Positions 20,521 to 30,444 are shown, numbered from the stretch's first letter. The stretch is DNA of 35,638 nucleotides from Paraperlucidibaca sp. (GCA_018066805.1 JAGPVX010000080.1:1-35638), one strand, 5' to 3'. Made by a program: numbers and translations. The notes: generated from the letters alone by a model not told the origin.

Positions 20521-21291
20521 ATGAAAATAATAAACGCCGTTGCCGCAGCCACGTTGCTACTTAGCTTGCCCACATTAGCGACGGCAATGCCGGCATATGC
20601 CCGAGCCTACAAGCAAGAGTCGGGATATATGCCCTCATGCAATGCCTGCCACACCGATGGCGGTGGCTCAAAGCTCGATAGCTTCGGTGAGGAGTTTAAG
20701 GTGACCGGAAAAAACATGGCCGCTTTCGGTAAAATTGCTAACAAAGATAGCGATGGTGACGGCATCAGTAATAGCGCTGAGATGCAGGCAAAATCTAATC
20801 CGGGCGATAAAAAATCGACGCCGAAAAACCCAGGTAATTGGCTAGATATCGCAAGCTTAATCCCGCGTGAGGTTCGCCATGCTTTTTCTGGTGTGCTGAC
20901 GTGGCTGCCGCAAGATGCTCTGCTGACGAAAGCTGATATTGCTGCGGCAAAGAAAATGGGTGTTGAGCTTAGCGCCGATGACGACAACACAATTTACATT
21001 CCCCTGGTTGATCGCCGACCTGCAGGAACAGGGCTTATTTTTGTAGCCAATTATCAGGGAAAGGATTTTTTCCTACTGATGACCACTGACAAAAAGCTCA
21101 ACATCAGCCGTGTTAGCGTGCTGCACGCAGATAAAGTGCCTAGCGCTAAAGGCTTGAAAGTTTATGATCAGTTCGTCGGTCAAGCAGTGAATAAAGTCAG
21201 TATTTCTGCAAAAGCCCCGCTTGAGCAGGCTGTTCAGCTCGCGGTTAAGCGTGCCGGCATGTTGCTCTATGTGCGCTTGAGGGGGGCATAA
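20521..21291 (+). CDS. Secreted monoheme protein with calcium-type repeat and FMN-bind-like C-terminal half
   Basis: 256 residues. A clear Sec signal peptide ends near LATA (about residue 22). One heme c site CNACH is at 40-44, within MPSCNACHTDGGG. It is followed by DSDGDGISNSAE (76-87), a thrombospondin type-3 or EF-hand-like acidic loop expected to bind calcium. From about 120 the sequence has no heme motif; ISRVSVLHADKVPSAKGLKV followed by YDQFVGQ and AVQLAVKRAG has the rhythm of FMN-binding (NosR/RnfG-type) domains. The S/D-G-A-T motif for covalent FMN is absent, so this part may be a degenerate or differently used fold. It sits 32 bases after the diheme gene and two bases before the membrane-protein gene. 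Function unknown; a small electron carrier is plausible. Confidence 0.72.
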   Translation: MKIINAVAAATLLLSLPTLATAMPAYARAYKQESGYMPSCNACHTDGGGSKLDSFGEEFKVTGKNMAAFGKIANKDSDGDGISNSAEMQAKSNPGDKKSTPKNPGNWLDIASLIPREVRHAFSGVLTWLPQDALLTKADIAAAKKMGVELSADDDNTIYIPLVDRRPAGTGLIFVANYQGKDFFLLMTTDKKLNISRVSVLHADKVPSAKGLKVYDQFVGQAVNKVSISAKAPLEQAVQLAVKRAGMLLYVRLRGA

Positions 21292-21293
21292 AC

Positions 21294-21962
21294 GTGGCCG
21301 ATCCCGCCTTCGATTTTTTCAGTGACGCACCTATAGTCGATGCTGCCATTGTGCAGCTGCCGCCAGAGCCATCAGCATGGTTGAGCATTGGTGGACCAAT
21401 TGGGCTAGTACTTTTTTTCTTCGCGATTTGTTTTTTGCTGCGATTTTTTATCCCCTACAAAGATCCTAAATTAGCGTTTTCATTAAAAGACTTACCTGTG
21501 GCTGCGCAGCGAGGAATTGCACTTTCGACGGTACTTTTTGGCGTCGCCTTCTTTTTTGGCTTGGCGGAAGTACATTACCAGATCGGGCTTAATGGCAGCA
21601 CCGATGAGTACTTCGCGAATATGAGCCAAGGCAAGCTGATTGCCTTTACCCATGCCCATTTGTTTGGCTTCACTTGCGCCATTTTAATTATTGGCATCCC
21701 ATTCTCTATGCACTTCAATCGTTTGAGTTGGTATCAATGGGTATTCCCCGTAGCACTAGCGGCAGCACTCACCGATATTGTGTCATGGTGGGGGATCAAG
21801 TATGTTTCGCCCAATTTCGACTATGTAACGATGGCCTGCGGCGCAGTCTATGGGGGCGCTTACCTATGGATGCTGATTGGTATTATCCGAGTCATTGTCT
21901 TCCCCAACCTGCGCTGGTTCCCTGACTACTTAAATGAGCGAAGGGGAAAGCGCGAGCTTTGA
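21294..21962 (+). CDS. Five-helix membrane protein with conserved-looking histidines, unknown
   Basis: 222 residues, GTG start with GAGGGGGG upstream. Hydrophobic segments at about 33-53, 75-95, 113-138, 146-168 and 178-203 predict five transmembrane helices. Histidines lie within or at the ends of helices: His94 (AEVHY), His120 and His122 (FTHAHLFGF) and His140 (SMHF). Such residues could ligate heme b or a metal, or contact quinone, and would suit a membrane electron-transfer partner for the exported cytochromes. No recognised domain. It shares the operon, two bases after the monoheme gene and about 15 bases before the YceI-like gene. Confidence 0.7.
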   Translation: MADPAFDFFSDAPIVDAAIVQLPPEPSAWLSIGGPIGLVLFFFAICFLLRFFIPYKDPKLAFSLKDLPVAAQRGIALSTVLFGVAFFFGLAEVHYQIGLNGSTDEYFANMSQGKLIAFTHAHLFGFTCAILIIGIPFSMHFNRLSWYQWVFPVALAAALTDIVSWWGIKYVSPNFDYVTMACGAVYGGAYLWMLIGIIRVIVFPNLRWFPDYLNERRGKREL

Positions 21963-21977
21963 AGTGGCAGAGTGTTT

Positions 21978-22568
21978 ATGCAGCGATGGCTAGTGACAGG
22001 CGCTTTAATTGCGTGGAGCTCTTTCTGCTATGCCGATCGCATCATCACCTATGCGATTGACCCTCAGCGCACACAAGTGAGCATCTCCTGGCAATATTTA
22101 GGCGTGCCTACCGAGGGCGGAGAGTTCAAAGGTGTGACAGGCTTTATTTACGGAAACTTAGACTCGCCAAATAAGTCATGGGCTGAAGCACATATTCCCG
22201 TCAATAGCTTTAAAAGTGGCTGGAAGCTAATCGACCACCGCCTGATAAAGTCCGGCGAGTTCTTCCGCGCCAAAGAATATCCTGAGATTATTTTCCGCAG
22301 CAAAAGCATCGATACCGTGAACAAAAAAAGCCGCGAACTTAGCTTAAGTGGTGAGATCAGCGTCAATGGCATCGTCAGGCCTGTAACACTATTTATTGAA
22401 ACCAAGTCGCTTGGCCCACATCCATTTTATGGTGATGCAAACGCTGCCAGCATGAAGGCAGTGACACGTTTTAATCGCAGTGAATTTGGTATGGACAAGT
22501 TTGTTGGCATGGTCAGCGACGAAATTGTCGTGCATTTGGCCGTTGAAGCGGTGGTGGTTAAAAACTGA
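21978..22568 (+). CDS. YceI-family periplasmic lipocalin-fold protein
   Basis: About 196 residues with a signal peptide ending near CYA. The mature part begins [20 protein letters not shown] and has the family pattern: [10 protein letters not shown], the Ser-rich I-V-N-S-F segment, [20 protein letters not shown], then [20 protein letters not shown] and [13 protein letters not shown]. YceI proteins form an extended lipocalin-like barrel; a Thermus member binds a polyisoprenoid chain. It likely binds or carries a hydrophobic ligand for this operon. I used ATG 21978; GTG 21972 is in frame and adds two residues. It ends the operon; a small GGCC-GCAA-GGCC hairpin follows at 22572-22583, without a T-run. 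Confidence 0.85.
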   Translation: MQRWLVTGALIAWSSFCYADRIITYAIDPQRTQVSISWQYLGVPTEGGEFKGVTGFIYGNLDSPNKSWAEAHIPVNSFKSGWKLIDHRLIKSGEFFRAKEYPEIIFRSKSIDTVNKKSRELSLSGEISVNGIVRPVTLFIETKSLGPHPFYGDANAASMKAVTRFNRSEFGMDKFVGMVSDEIVVHLAVEAVVVKN

Positions 22569-22593
22569 ACTGGCCGCAAGGCCGCGCAAACCG

Positions 22594-22599
22594 TATAAT
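22594..22599 (+). promoter_or_regulatory. Candidate -10 box for mnmG
   Basis: A consensus TATAAT lies 41 bp before the mnmG ATG. The matching -35 position (about 22571-22576, TGGCCG) is poor. If real, this promoter would drive mnmG-rsmG-parA-parB independently of the cytochrome operon. Confidence 0.5.
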
Positions 22600-22639
22600 C
22601 AGCCCCCGTTTAAACCAGCGCCCGCGCGGGGTTTTATCT

Positions 22640-24535
22640 ATGTTGTACAGCAAGTCTTACGATGTCATCGTTATCGGCGGCGGTCATGCCGGCACCGAAG
22701 CCGCCTTGGCTGCCGCGCGCATGGGCTGCCAAACCTTATTGCTGACCCATAATATTGAAACCTTGGGGCAGATGAGCTGCAACCCCGCAATCGGCGGCAT
22801 TGGCAAGTCGCATCTGGTGAAAGAGATCGATGCACTCGGCGGCGCGATGGCTCTGGCCACCGACATGGCAGGCATCCAATTTCGCGTGCTCAATAGCCGT
22901 AAAGGCCCAGCTGTGCGCGCAACACGTGCCCAGGCCGACCGCGCGTTATACAAAGCTGCCATCCGAGAAATTTTAGAAAACCAGATCAATCTCGATATTT
23001 TCCAGCAAGCCGCCGATGATTTCCTTGTCGAGGGCGAGCGCATCACCGGTGTTATCACGCAAACCGGCATTTGTTTTAATGCAAAAACCGTCGTGCTCAC
23101 CACCGGCACATTTTTGGGCGGCACCATTCATATCGGCATGCAGAATCATCGTGGCGGCCGTGCTGGCGACCCGCCATCGATTGCTTTGGCCGACCGCCTG
23201 CGCGAGTTGCCATTGCGGGTTGGTCGCTTAAAGACTGGCACACCACCACGCATCGATGCCAAGTCGGTAGATTTCTCGGTGATGCAGGCGCAGCCTGGTG
23301 ATACGCCGTTGCCGGTGATGTCATTTATGGGCAAGCGCGAAATGCATCCGCGTCAAGTTAACTGCTGGATCACGCACACCAACGAGGCAACGCACGAGAT
23401 TATTCGCGGCGGACTTGATCGCTCACCGATGTATACCGGCGTTATCGAAGGTGTTGGTCCGCGTTATTGCCCGTCGATCGAAGATAAAATTCATCGCTTT
23501 GCTGATAAAAACTCGCATCAAATATTTATCGAGCCCGAAGGCTTGAGCACGAATGAGCTTTATCCCAACGGCATCTCAACCAGCTTGCCGTTTGATGTGC
23601 AAGTGGCCTTGGTACGCTCGATTAAGGGCATGGAAAAAGCCCATATCACGCGCCCAGGCTATGCCATCGAGTATGATTATTTTGATCCGCGCGACCTCAA
23701 GCACACGCTAGAAACCAAGGTCATTGCCGGTCTGTTTTTTGCTGGCCAGATCAATGGCACCACTGGCTACGAAGAGGCTGGTGCGCAAGGTTTATTGGCG
23801 GGCTTGAATGCTGGCCTGCAAGCGCAGGGCAAGCCTGGTTGGTATCCCACGCGCGATCAAGCGTATCTCGGTGTGCTCGTCGATGACCTCATTACTATGG
23901 GTACGAAAGAGCCGTACCGCATGTTTACATCGCGCGCTGAATACCGATTGATGCTGCGCGAAGATAATGCCGATACTCGCCTGACCGCTGTAGGCCGTGA
24001 GCTTGGCCTTATTGATGACTTGCGTTGGGCCGCATTTGAGGCCAAGCAGCAGGCGGTTGAGCTGGAAACACAGCGACTGAGGTCGCAGTGGTTGCATCCA
24101 GGTAGCGAAGTCACCAAGCGCTTTACTGAGCTAACCGGCGAGCAAATTAACCGCGAATGCCATTACCTCGATGCCTTAAAGCGCCCGCAGGTGACCTATC
24201 TACAGCTAGCAGCTCTGGGTTCAACGATCGTGCCTGATGACTTGCAAGCCGTAGTCGGTGAGCAAATTGAAATCAATGTGAAATACGCCGGCTATGTCGA
24301 CAGGCAAAGTGATGATGTCGCGCGTCTTCATCAGCAAGAGCAAATGACCTTGCCACAAGATTTTGACTATGACGCTGTGATCGGTTTGTCCAATGAAGTG
24401 CGAGCAAAGCTGAAAGCATCGACACCAGAAACGCTAGCTCAGGCTGGACGGATTCAGGGTGTGACGCCAGCAGCCGTGTCGCTATTGTTGATTACGCTGA
24501 AAAAACAAGGTCGCCGCTTGTCGCGGGCTGTCTAA
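22640..24535 (+). CDS. mnmG: tRNA uridine-5-carboxymethylaminomethyl modification enzyme MnmG
   Basis: The FAD enzyme that partners MnmE at wobble U34. 631 residues, normal length. The dinucleotide-binding motif is [10 protein letters not shown] (residues 11-20), followed by [20 protein letters not shown]. Other marks are [64 protein letters not shown] and [21 protein letters not shown] at about 22628 lies eight bases before the ATG. Its stop overlaps the rsmG start as TAATG. Confidence 0.97.
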   Translation: MLYSKSYDVIVIGGGHAGTEAALAAARMGCQTLLLTHNIETLGQMSCNPAIGGIGKSHLVKEIDALGGAMALATDMAGIQFRVLNSRKGPAVRATRAQADRALYKAAIREILENQINLDIFQQAADDFLVEGERITGVITQTGICFNAKTVVLTTGTFLGGTIHIGMQNHRGGRAGDPPSIALADRLRELPLRVGRLKTGTPPRIDAKSVDFSVMQAQPGDTPLPVMSFMGKREMHPRQVNCWITHTNEATHEIIRGGLDRSPMYTGVIEGVGPRYCPSIEDKIHRFADKNSHQIFIEPEGLSTNELYPNGISTSLPFDVQVALVRSIKGMEKAHITRPGYAIEYDYFDPRDLKHTLETKVIAGLFFAGQINGTTGYEEAGAQGLLAGLNAGLQAQGKPGWYPTRDQAYLGVLVDDLITMGTKEPYRMFTSRAEYRLMLREDNADTRLTAVGRELGLIDDLRWAAFEAKQQAVELETQRLRSQWLHPGSEVTKRFTELTGEQINRECHYLDALKRPQVTYLQLAALGSTIVPDDLQAVVGEQIEINVKYAGYVDRQSDDVARLHQQEQMTLPQDFDYDAVIGLSNEVRAKLKASTPETLAQAGRIQGVTPAAVSLLLITLKKQGRRLSRAV

Positions 24536-25194
24536 TGGCGAACGTTAAATTAGCCGCAAATTGGCCAGAGCAGGCTCGTACGCGCTTCGAGCAAGGCCTA
24601 AAAGACATGGACTTAAGCTTAACGCCGGCCGTGATAGACAGCATAATGGCCTACTTGGCCGCACTGGTGAAGTGGAACCAAGCCTTCAACCTCACCGCCG
24701 TGCGCGATCCACTAGCCATGGTCGACAAGCATTTGCTCGATAGCTTGAGCATTTTGCCGCATATCAGCACGGGTGATTTGATTGATATCGGCACTGGCGC
24801 TGGCTTGCCGGGCGTTATTTTGGCGTTGGTTCGGCCTGAACTGAATGTCACTGTGCTCGATAGCAGTAGCAAAAAAACTCGTTTCATCACACAGTTTAAA
24901 GCGGCAAATGGCCTGAAAAACCTGACGATAGTGACCGCGCGTTGTGAGCAGCACCAGGGTCAATACATGCAGATTTGCAGCCGAGCATTTGCGAGCCTGC
25001 AAGACATGGTTGCGGGCACAGAGCATTTGTTGGCAAGTAATGGCCGATGGCTAGCAATGAAAGGCCACATGCCAGAGGAAGAAATTGCAGCCTTAGCAAG
25101 TACAATAAGGCTCGAAACTGCCCCCGCTTTGCGAGTACCCTTTGCAGCTGAGGCGCGCCATTTGGTGTGTTTGGCTCGCGCCGAAGCACTCTAG
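24535..25194 (+). CDS. rsmG: 16S rRNA (guanine-N7) methyltransferase RsmG
   Basis: A SAM-dependent methyltransferase that modifies G527 of 16S rRNA; loss gives low-level streptomycin resistance in other bacteria. 219 residues. The N-terminal KWNQAFNLTAVRDP and KHLLDSLSILP are diagnostic, followed by the SAM loop LIDIGTGAGLPG (82-93), VLDSSSKKTRF and SRAFASL. The start overlaps the mnmG stop by one base, so the two are translationally coupled. Confidence 0.96.
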   Translation: MANVKLAANWPEQARTRFEQGLKDMDLSLTPAVIDSIMAYLAALVKWNQAFNLTAVRDPLAMVDKHLLDSLSILPHISTGDLIDIGTGAGLPGVILALVRPELNVTVLDSSSKKTRFITQFKAANGLKNLTIVTARCEQHQGQYMQICSRAFASLQDMVAGTEHLLASNGRWLAMKGHMPEEEIAALASTIRLETAPALRVPFAAEARHLVCLARAEAL

Positions 25195-25233
25195 CCGCGC
25201 AAATTTAAGCGGCGCCAACGAATTGATACAGCA

Positions 25234-25253
25234 CTCAAGCATTCGCGCTTGAG
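25234..25253 (+). repeat. Short dyad upstream of parA
   Basis: CTCAAGC (25234-25240) and GCTTGAG (25247-25253) form a perfect 7-bp stem around ATTCGC, about 40 bases before parA. There is no T-run. It may be a regulator site or an mRNA structure between rsmG and parA. Confidence 0.4.
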
Positions 25254-25295
25254 GCAAAGACAGCGGCCAAATCAGGCTGATTGAGGACAAGGGAT

Positions 25296-26072
25296 ATGAT
25301 GTTTGCAGTCGCCAACCAAAAGGGCGGAGTGGGTAAGACCACAACGAGCGTCAATCTAGCGGCCTCTTTAGCGGCAACGAAACGCCGTGTCTTGTTGGTC
25401 GATTTAGATCCGCAGGGCAATGCCACGACAGGCTCTGGCATCAACAAAAACGATCTTGAGCACTCAGTGCTCGATGTTTTGCTCGCGGATATTCCAGCGA
25501 TTGATGCAATTTTGACCGGCTCGGGCGGCTACGATGTGCTGCCAGCCAATGGCGATTTGACTGCTGCTGAAATTGAGCTGGTCGATATGCCGAATAAAGA
25601 GCAGCGCTTGCGCCAAGCGTTGCAAACCTTGCGGTCCCGCTACGACGCAGTGGTTATCGACTGTGCGCCATCATTGAGCATGCTCACATTGAACGCTTTG
25701 GTGGCAGCTGAAGCGGTCATCATTCCTATGCAATGTGAATACTATGCACTCGAAGGTTTGGCGGCGTTAACGCAAACTATTGATAGGGTTCGCGAAACGG
25801 CAAATCCTACGCTGCACATCGCTGGCATTTTGCGCACCATGTATGACCCACGGAATACATTGGCGACTGATGTTTCGGCTGAACTATTCAGCCATTTTGG
25901 CGATGTAGTGCTGAATACGGTGATTCCGCGTAATGTGCGCTTGGCGGAAGCACCAGCTCACGGCGTGCCAGCGCTGCAGTACGATAAGAACTCGCGTGGC
26001 GCCATGGCTTATTTGGCTCTCGCGACTGAGCTGCTGCGACGCGAAAAGCTCAGCAAAAAAAAGGAAGACTGA
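25296..26072 (+). CDS. parA: Chromosome-partitioning ATPase ParA (Soj)
   Basis: A deviant Walker ATPase that positions ParB-parS complexes on the nucleoid. About 258 residues. The N-terminal FAVANQKGGVGKTTTSVNLA contains the P-loop KGGVGKTT with the signature lysine (residues 9-16). LLVDLDPQGNATTG, VVIDCAPSLSMLTLNAL and IPMQCEYYALEGL follow. ATG 25296 gives the usual short N-terminus; ATG 25299 is equally possible and TTG 25281 would add five residues. Three matching parS sites lie at 5.7, 8.3 and 8.9 kb. Confidence 0.96.
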   Translation: MMFAVANQKGGVGKTTTSVNLAASLAATKRRVLLVDLDPQGNATTGSGINKNDLEHSVLDVLLADIPAIDAILTGSGGYDVLPANGDLTAAEIELVDMPNKEQRLRQALQTLRSRYDAVVIDCAPSLSMLTLNALVAAEAVIIPMQCEYYALEGLAALTQTIDRVRETANPTLHIAGILRTMYDPRNTLATDVSAELFSHFGDVVLNTVIPRNVRLAEAPAHGVPALQYDKNSRGAMAYLALATELLRREKLSKKKED

Positions 26073-26075
26073 CCC

Positions 26076-26963
26076 ATGGCAACAGCAAAGAAACGCGGGC
26101 TTGGTGGTGGGCGCGGCCTAGACGCCTTGCTGGGCACGGTGCGCAAAGTACAAGATGAGGTCGAGGCGGTAGCTGCCGGCCAAGCGCCAGAGGGCGAATA
26201 TCAACAGCTGCCAGTCGAATGGCTGACGCGCGGGCGCTATCAACCGCGCCGCGACATGGACCCAGAAGCACTGCAAGAGTTAGCTGAGTCGATTAAGGCG
26301 CAAGGTATCTTGCAGCCTATTATTGTCCGTAAAACAGGTGATAAAGCTTACGAAATCATTGCTGGTGAGCGCCGTTGGCGAGCTGCCCAGCTTGCACAGC
26401 TAGACACAGTGCCAGCGCTGATTCGTGACTTTAGCGATGAGTCTGCGATCGCCTTAGCGCTTATTGAAAACATTCAGCGCGAAGATTTAAATCCATTAGA
26501 AGAAGCGCTAGCAATGCAGCGTTTTGCTGATGAATTCAAGCTTAATCATGGCCAAGTTGCCGATGCTGTGGGCAAGTCGCGGGCATCGGTCAGTAACCTA
26601 ATGCGCCTGCTTGGCCTTCACGATGAAGTGAAGAAAAATCTTGCCCATGGTGATCTCGACATGGGGCACGCGCGTGCCCTGTTAGCACTGCCAACAAATC
26701 AACAAGTAGCGGCAGCTCAGCAAGTCATTGAGCGCGGATTATCGGTTCGACATACCGAAGCCCTGGTGCGTGCCCTGCTAGAAGATAAGCCAGCGGTAGG
26801 TGGCAAAACCTTAGACCCAAATGTACGCAAGCTACAAGACGATTTAGCGGGCCGATTGGGCGCCGCGGTGCAAATCAACTGCAATGCTCGTGGCAAGGGC
26901 AAGTTGGTTATCGCTTATAACTCGCTAGATGAGCTCGATGGCATCCTTGCGCACATTAAATAA
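26076..26963 (+). CDS. parB: Chromosome-partitioning protein ParB (Spo0J)
   Basis: A CTP-dependent clamp that loads at parS and slides along DNA. 295 residues. The N-terminal KKRGLGGGRGLDALLG is the ParA-interacting segment. The CTPase domain has GRYQPRRDM, ILQPIIVRK and IIAGERRWRAA; ENIQREDLNPLEEA follows. The helix-turn-helix shows VADAVGKSRASVSNLMRLLG, then GHARALLAL. The C-terminal dimerisation domain ends ELDGILAHIK. It starts three bases after parA. Confidence 0.97.
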   Translation: MATAKKRGLGGGRGLDALLGTVRKVQDEVEAVAAGQAPEGEYQQLPVEWLTRGRYQPRRDMDPEALQELAESIKAQGILQPIIVRKTGDKAYEIIAGERRWRAAQLAQLDTVPALIRDFSDESAIALALIENIQREDLNPLEEALAMQRFADEFKLNHGQVADAVGKSRASVSNLMRLLGLHDEVKKNLAHGDLDMGHARALLALPTNQQVAAAQQVIERGLSVRHTEALVRALLEDKPAVGGKTLDPNVRKLQDDLAGRLGAAVQINCNARGKGKLVIAYNSLDELDGILAHIK

Positions 26964-26967
26964 GTCG

Positions 26968-27609
26968 ATGTGCTCTCGCCTGATGGTCATGGCAGCGGCG
27001 CTGCTGTTGGCTTTTGGGGCGCAGGCAGACGGCTGGGCGTTGAAAAAAACTGATAAAGAGCGCGATATCCGCGTCTATCAGCGAGCACATAGCGGGTCTC
27101 AGTTTGATGATATTTACGCGGTCACTGTTTTAGAGGGTGGGCCGGCGCGCATAGAGGCCATCCTCACGGATGCCTCTGCCATGCCCGAATGGCTGGCCCG
27201 AGTGACTCAGGCAAAAGTCATTAGCCGCAAGAAAGACGCGGCGATAATTTATCTGCGCTATGTCTTGCCGTATCCCTTTCGTCCTCGAGATGCCGTGCTG
27301 TTATCGCGCCGCACTAAAACATCTGAAGGCATAGTGATTGAGGCTGAGGCGGTAGCTGAAAAATATCCTCTGCAAAAAGACGTGGTGCGTATGCTCGGCG
27401 CGAAAAGCCGATGGAAGGTAACGACCGTAGATGCGCATCGAGTGAAGGTAGAGCTGTGGGGCTCTGGCGAGCCCGGCGGGCTCATTCCGGCCATGCTGTA
27501 TAACTACAATGTCGCGGATGATGCTGTGCAAACACTGAAACAGCTGCGGCGAATGGCGTTACGAGAAAAATACGTAAAGGCTGAGAGCAAGGTCGAGCAA
27601 TCAAACTAG
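26968..27609 (+). CDS. Secreted START/SRPBCC-fold protein
   Basis: About 213 residues with a signal peptide (CSRLMVMAAALLLAFGAQA). The mature part, starting DGWALKKTDKERDIRVYQRA, looks like a START domain: ILTDASAMPEWLARVTQAKV, YLRYVLPYPFRPRDAVLLSR and LWGSGEPGGLIPAML. START-like proteins bind lipids or hydrophobic ligands in a deep cavity; the ligand is unknown. I used ATG 26968, four bases after the parB stop; an in-frame ATG at 26929 lies inside parB and would spoil the signal peptide. No clear ribosome site, so translation may depend on parB. Confidence 0.78.
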   Translation: MCSRLMVMAAALLLAFGAQADGWALKKTDKERDIRVYQRAHSGSQFDDIYAVTVLEGGPARIEAILTDASAMPEWLARVTQAKVISRKKDAAIIYLRYVLPYPFRPRDAVLLSRRTKTSEGIVIEAEAVAEKYPLQKDVVRMLGAKSRWKVTTVDAHRVKVELWGSGEPGGLIPAMLYNYNVADDAVQTLKQLRRMALREKYVKAESKVEQSN

Positions 27610-27620
27610 CGCGATGGCGT

Positions 27621-27655
27621 GAAAGTGACCGTATTTTTGCAAAAATCATACTTTC
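27621..27655. repeat. AT-rich dyad before the atp promoter
   Basis: ATTTTTGCAAAAAT (27633-27646) is a perfect 14-bp palindrome flanked by GAAAGT (27621-27626) and ACTTTC (27650-27655), with unequal spacers. It lies between the START-like gene and the atp promoter. It could be a weak terminator or a regulator site. Confidence 0.5.
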
Positions 27656-27679
27656 TTAGACGAGTTGTAGAGTGTTTTG

Positions 27680-27709
27680 TTGCCCTTTTGCTAGCAATTC
27701 CCCTATAAT
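27680..27709 (+). promoter_or_regulatory. Sigma70 promoter of the ATP synthase operon
   Basis: A consensus TATAAT (27704-27709) is preceded by TTGCCC (27680-27685) at 18 bp. The start would be near 27716, about 50 nt before atpI. Confidence 0.75.
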
Positions 27710-27767
27710 TCACCCGCTTCAATGCCAACGGCTTGTTTAACAGTAAGCCGCATACGATGAGTCAGTC

Positions 27768-28166
27768 ATGACAGGAAGTAAGCCCCAGCCGCTGGTGCAG
27801 TATCAGCCCGCGCTGCAGCAACTGAAATGGCAAGTGCGACTGATGGTGGCGTTGTGGTTGATAGCGCAGCTGCTGTATGGAACGGCTGCAGGCGTATCGG
27901 CACTCGCGGGTGCTGGTATTGCGGTGATAGGGCAGGCATATTTTGTTTTTCGCGCCTTCCGTCATGCAGGTGCAACATCGGCACAACATATTGTGCAAGA
28001 ATTTTACAGAGGCGAGGCAGGCAAGTTTCTGCTTACCGCGCTTCTCTTTGCTAGCGTGTTCATCTTTTTCAAAGAAGTTGAACCCGTTTGGCTGTTTACA
28101 GGTTTTGTATTAGAACAGCTCGTCGCTTGGATTGTGCCATTGGCCAACCGAAACACGCAGCGCTGA
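27768..28166 (+). CDS. atpI: ATP synthase protein I
   Basis: A small membrane protein (132 residues) at the head of the atp operon, thought to help c-ring assembly or Mg2+ supply. It has four hydrophobic segments (about 25-40, 43-62, 88-104, 107-126), the family's usual topology. The sequence is poorly conserved in general; the assignment rests on topology and its place 13 bases before atpB. Confidence 0.87.
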   Translation: MTGSKPQPLVQYQPALQQLKWQVRLMVALWLIAQLLYGTAAGVSALAGAGIAVIGQAYFVFRAFRHAGATSAQHIVQEFYRGEAGKFLLTALLFASVFIFFKEVEPVWLFTGFVLEQLVAWIVPLANRNTQR

Positions 28167-28173
28167 TGGGTAG

Positions 28174-29028
<855 letters not shown>

Positions 29029-29040
29029 GAAAACCCCGTA

Positions 29041-29323
<283 letters not shown>

Positions 29324-29347
29324 TTCGGCCTAAACCCCGAGCCACGG

Positions 29348-29362
29348 CGAGCACTATGCTCG
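29348..29362 (+). repeat. Small hairpin between atpE and atpF
   Basis: CGAGCA (29348-29353) and TGCTCG (29357-29362) are perfect arms around CTA. It lies in the 67-bp spacer after atpE and could shield the atpE message from 3' decay. Confidence 0.45.
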
Positions 29363-29390
29363 TGAATGAAACCGGAATAGAGGTGATAGC

Positions 29391-29864
29391 GTGAACATCA
29401 ACTTCACAATCGTAGGCCAGGCAATATCGTTTGCTATCTTTGTCTGGTTCTGCATGAAGTTCGTGTGGCCGCCAGTCATGGCTGCACTTGAGCAGCGCCA
29501 GAAGCTAATTGCCGATGGCCTGAATGCTGCCGATAAAGCAAAGCAAGATTTGGACGTTGCACACGCCCAAGTTGCGCAAGAGCTGCAAGCAGCTAAGCAA
29601 AAATCAGCTGAGCTGATTGAGCAAGCTAATCGCCGCGCCAGCCAAGTGGCTGACGAAGTGAAAGCACAAGCTGCCGCTGAAGCAGAACGTATTTTGACTC
29701 AGGCTCGCGCCGACATTGAGCAAGAAATTGCCGGTGCCCGCGATGGTCTGCGTCAACAGGTTGCTAGCCTCGCCATTGCTGGCGCAGAAAAGATTTTGCA
29801 AGCCGAAATCGATTCCGCCAAACATGCAGTGATGCTGGACAACTTGGCTACCGAGCTGAAATAA
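29391..29864 (+). CDS. atpF: ATP synthase F0 subunit b
   Basis: The peripheral-stalk subunit, 157 residues. It has one N-terminal membrane helix (about 5-26, [20 protein letters not shown]), then a long charged, Ala-rich coiled coil that reaches to F1 delta. [20 protein letters not shown] after the helix is the family hallmark. The start is GTG with AGAGGTGA upstream. Confidence 0.96.
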   Translation: MNINFTIVGQAISFAIFVWFCMKFVWPPVMAALEQRQKLIADGLNAADKAKQDLDVAHAQVAQELQAAKQKSAELIEQANRRASQVADEVKAQAAAEAERILTQARADIEQEIAGARDGLRQQVASLAIAGAEKILQAEIDSAKHAVMLDNLATELK

Positions 29865-29882
29865 GAGGCGTTTGAGACAGTC

Positions 29883-30419
29883 ATGGCAGAATTAACGACC
29901 GTTGCACGTCCTTATGCTAAGGCCGCTTTTCAGTTGGCGCAGGGCGAAGGCAAGTTGGCCGAATGGTCAGGCATGCTGGCGCTAGCAGCACAGGTAATTG
30001 CAAATACTGAATTTGCTGCCTATGTCGCTCGCCCAACGCTTAGCGCTAAAGATCAAGCCGATGCGTTATTGGCTGTGGTCGCTGATCAGCTCAATGAGCA
30101 GGGCCAGAACTTCATTCGTCAACTCGCTGGCAACAAGCGCTTAGCCGCATTGCCTGCAATTAGCGGCTTGTTCGATGAGCTGCGCGCACAAGCCGAAGGC
30201 GCTGTCGATGTGGCAGTAACTGCGGCCTTTGCTATGAGTGATGAGCAGCAAGCAGCGATGGCTCGTGTGCTAACTGAAAAACTGTCGCGTCAGGTCAAAC
30301 TGACGACGGCTGTCGACGCCAGCTTAATTGGTGGGGCCGTGATTCATGCCGGTGACTTAGTCATTGATGCCTCCGTACGAGGCAAACTCGGCAAGCTTCG
30401 CGCCACCCTGAATACTTGA
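29883..30419 (+). CDS. atpH: ATP synthase F1 subunit delta
   Basis: Connects F1 alpha to the b-subunit stalk. 178 residues. The N-terminal [15 protein letters not shown] and the C-terminal [20 protein letters not shown] followed by [10 protein letters not shown] are diagnostic. It starts 18 bases after atpF. Confidence 0.96.
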   Translation: MAELTTVARPYAKAAFQLAQGEGKLAEWSGMLALAAQVIANTEFAAYVARPTLSAKDQADALLAVVADQLNEQGQNFIRQLAGNKRLAALPAISGLFDELRAQAEGAVDVAVTAAFAMSDEQQAAMARVLTEKLSRQVKLTTAVDASLIGGAVIHAGDLVIDASVRGKLGKLRATLNT

Positions 30420-30444
30420 TAATTCCTTCGAGGAAGAGAGCATC

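Noticed and set aside
22572-22583. GGCC-GCAA-GGCC hairpin as terminator of the cytochrome operon
   Set aside because: The stem is only four base pairs and no T-run follows, so termination cannot be claimed.
22684-23127. A 147-codon reverse-strand frame inside mnmG
   Set aside because: It is antisense to highly conserved mnmG sequence and has no family features.
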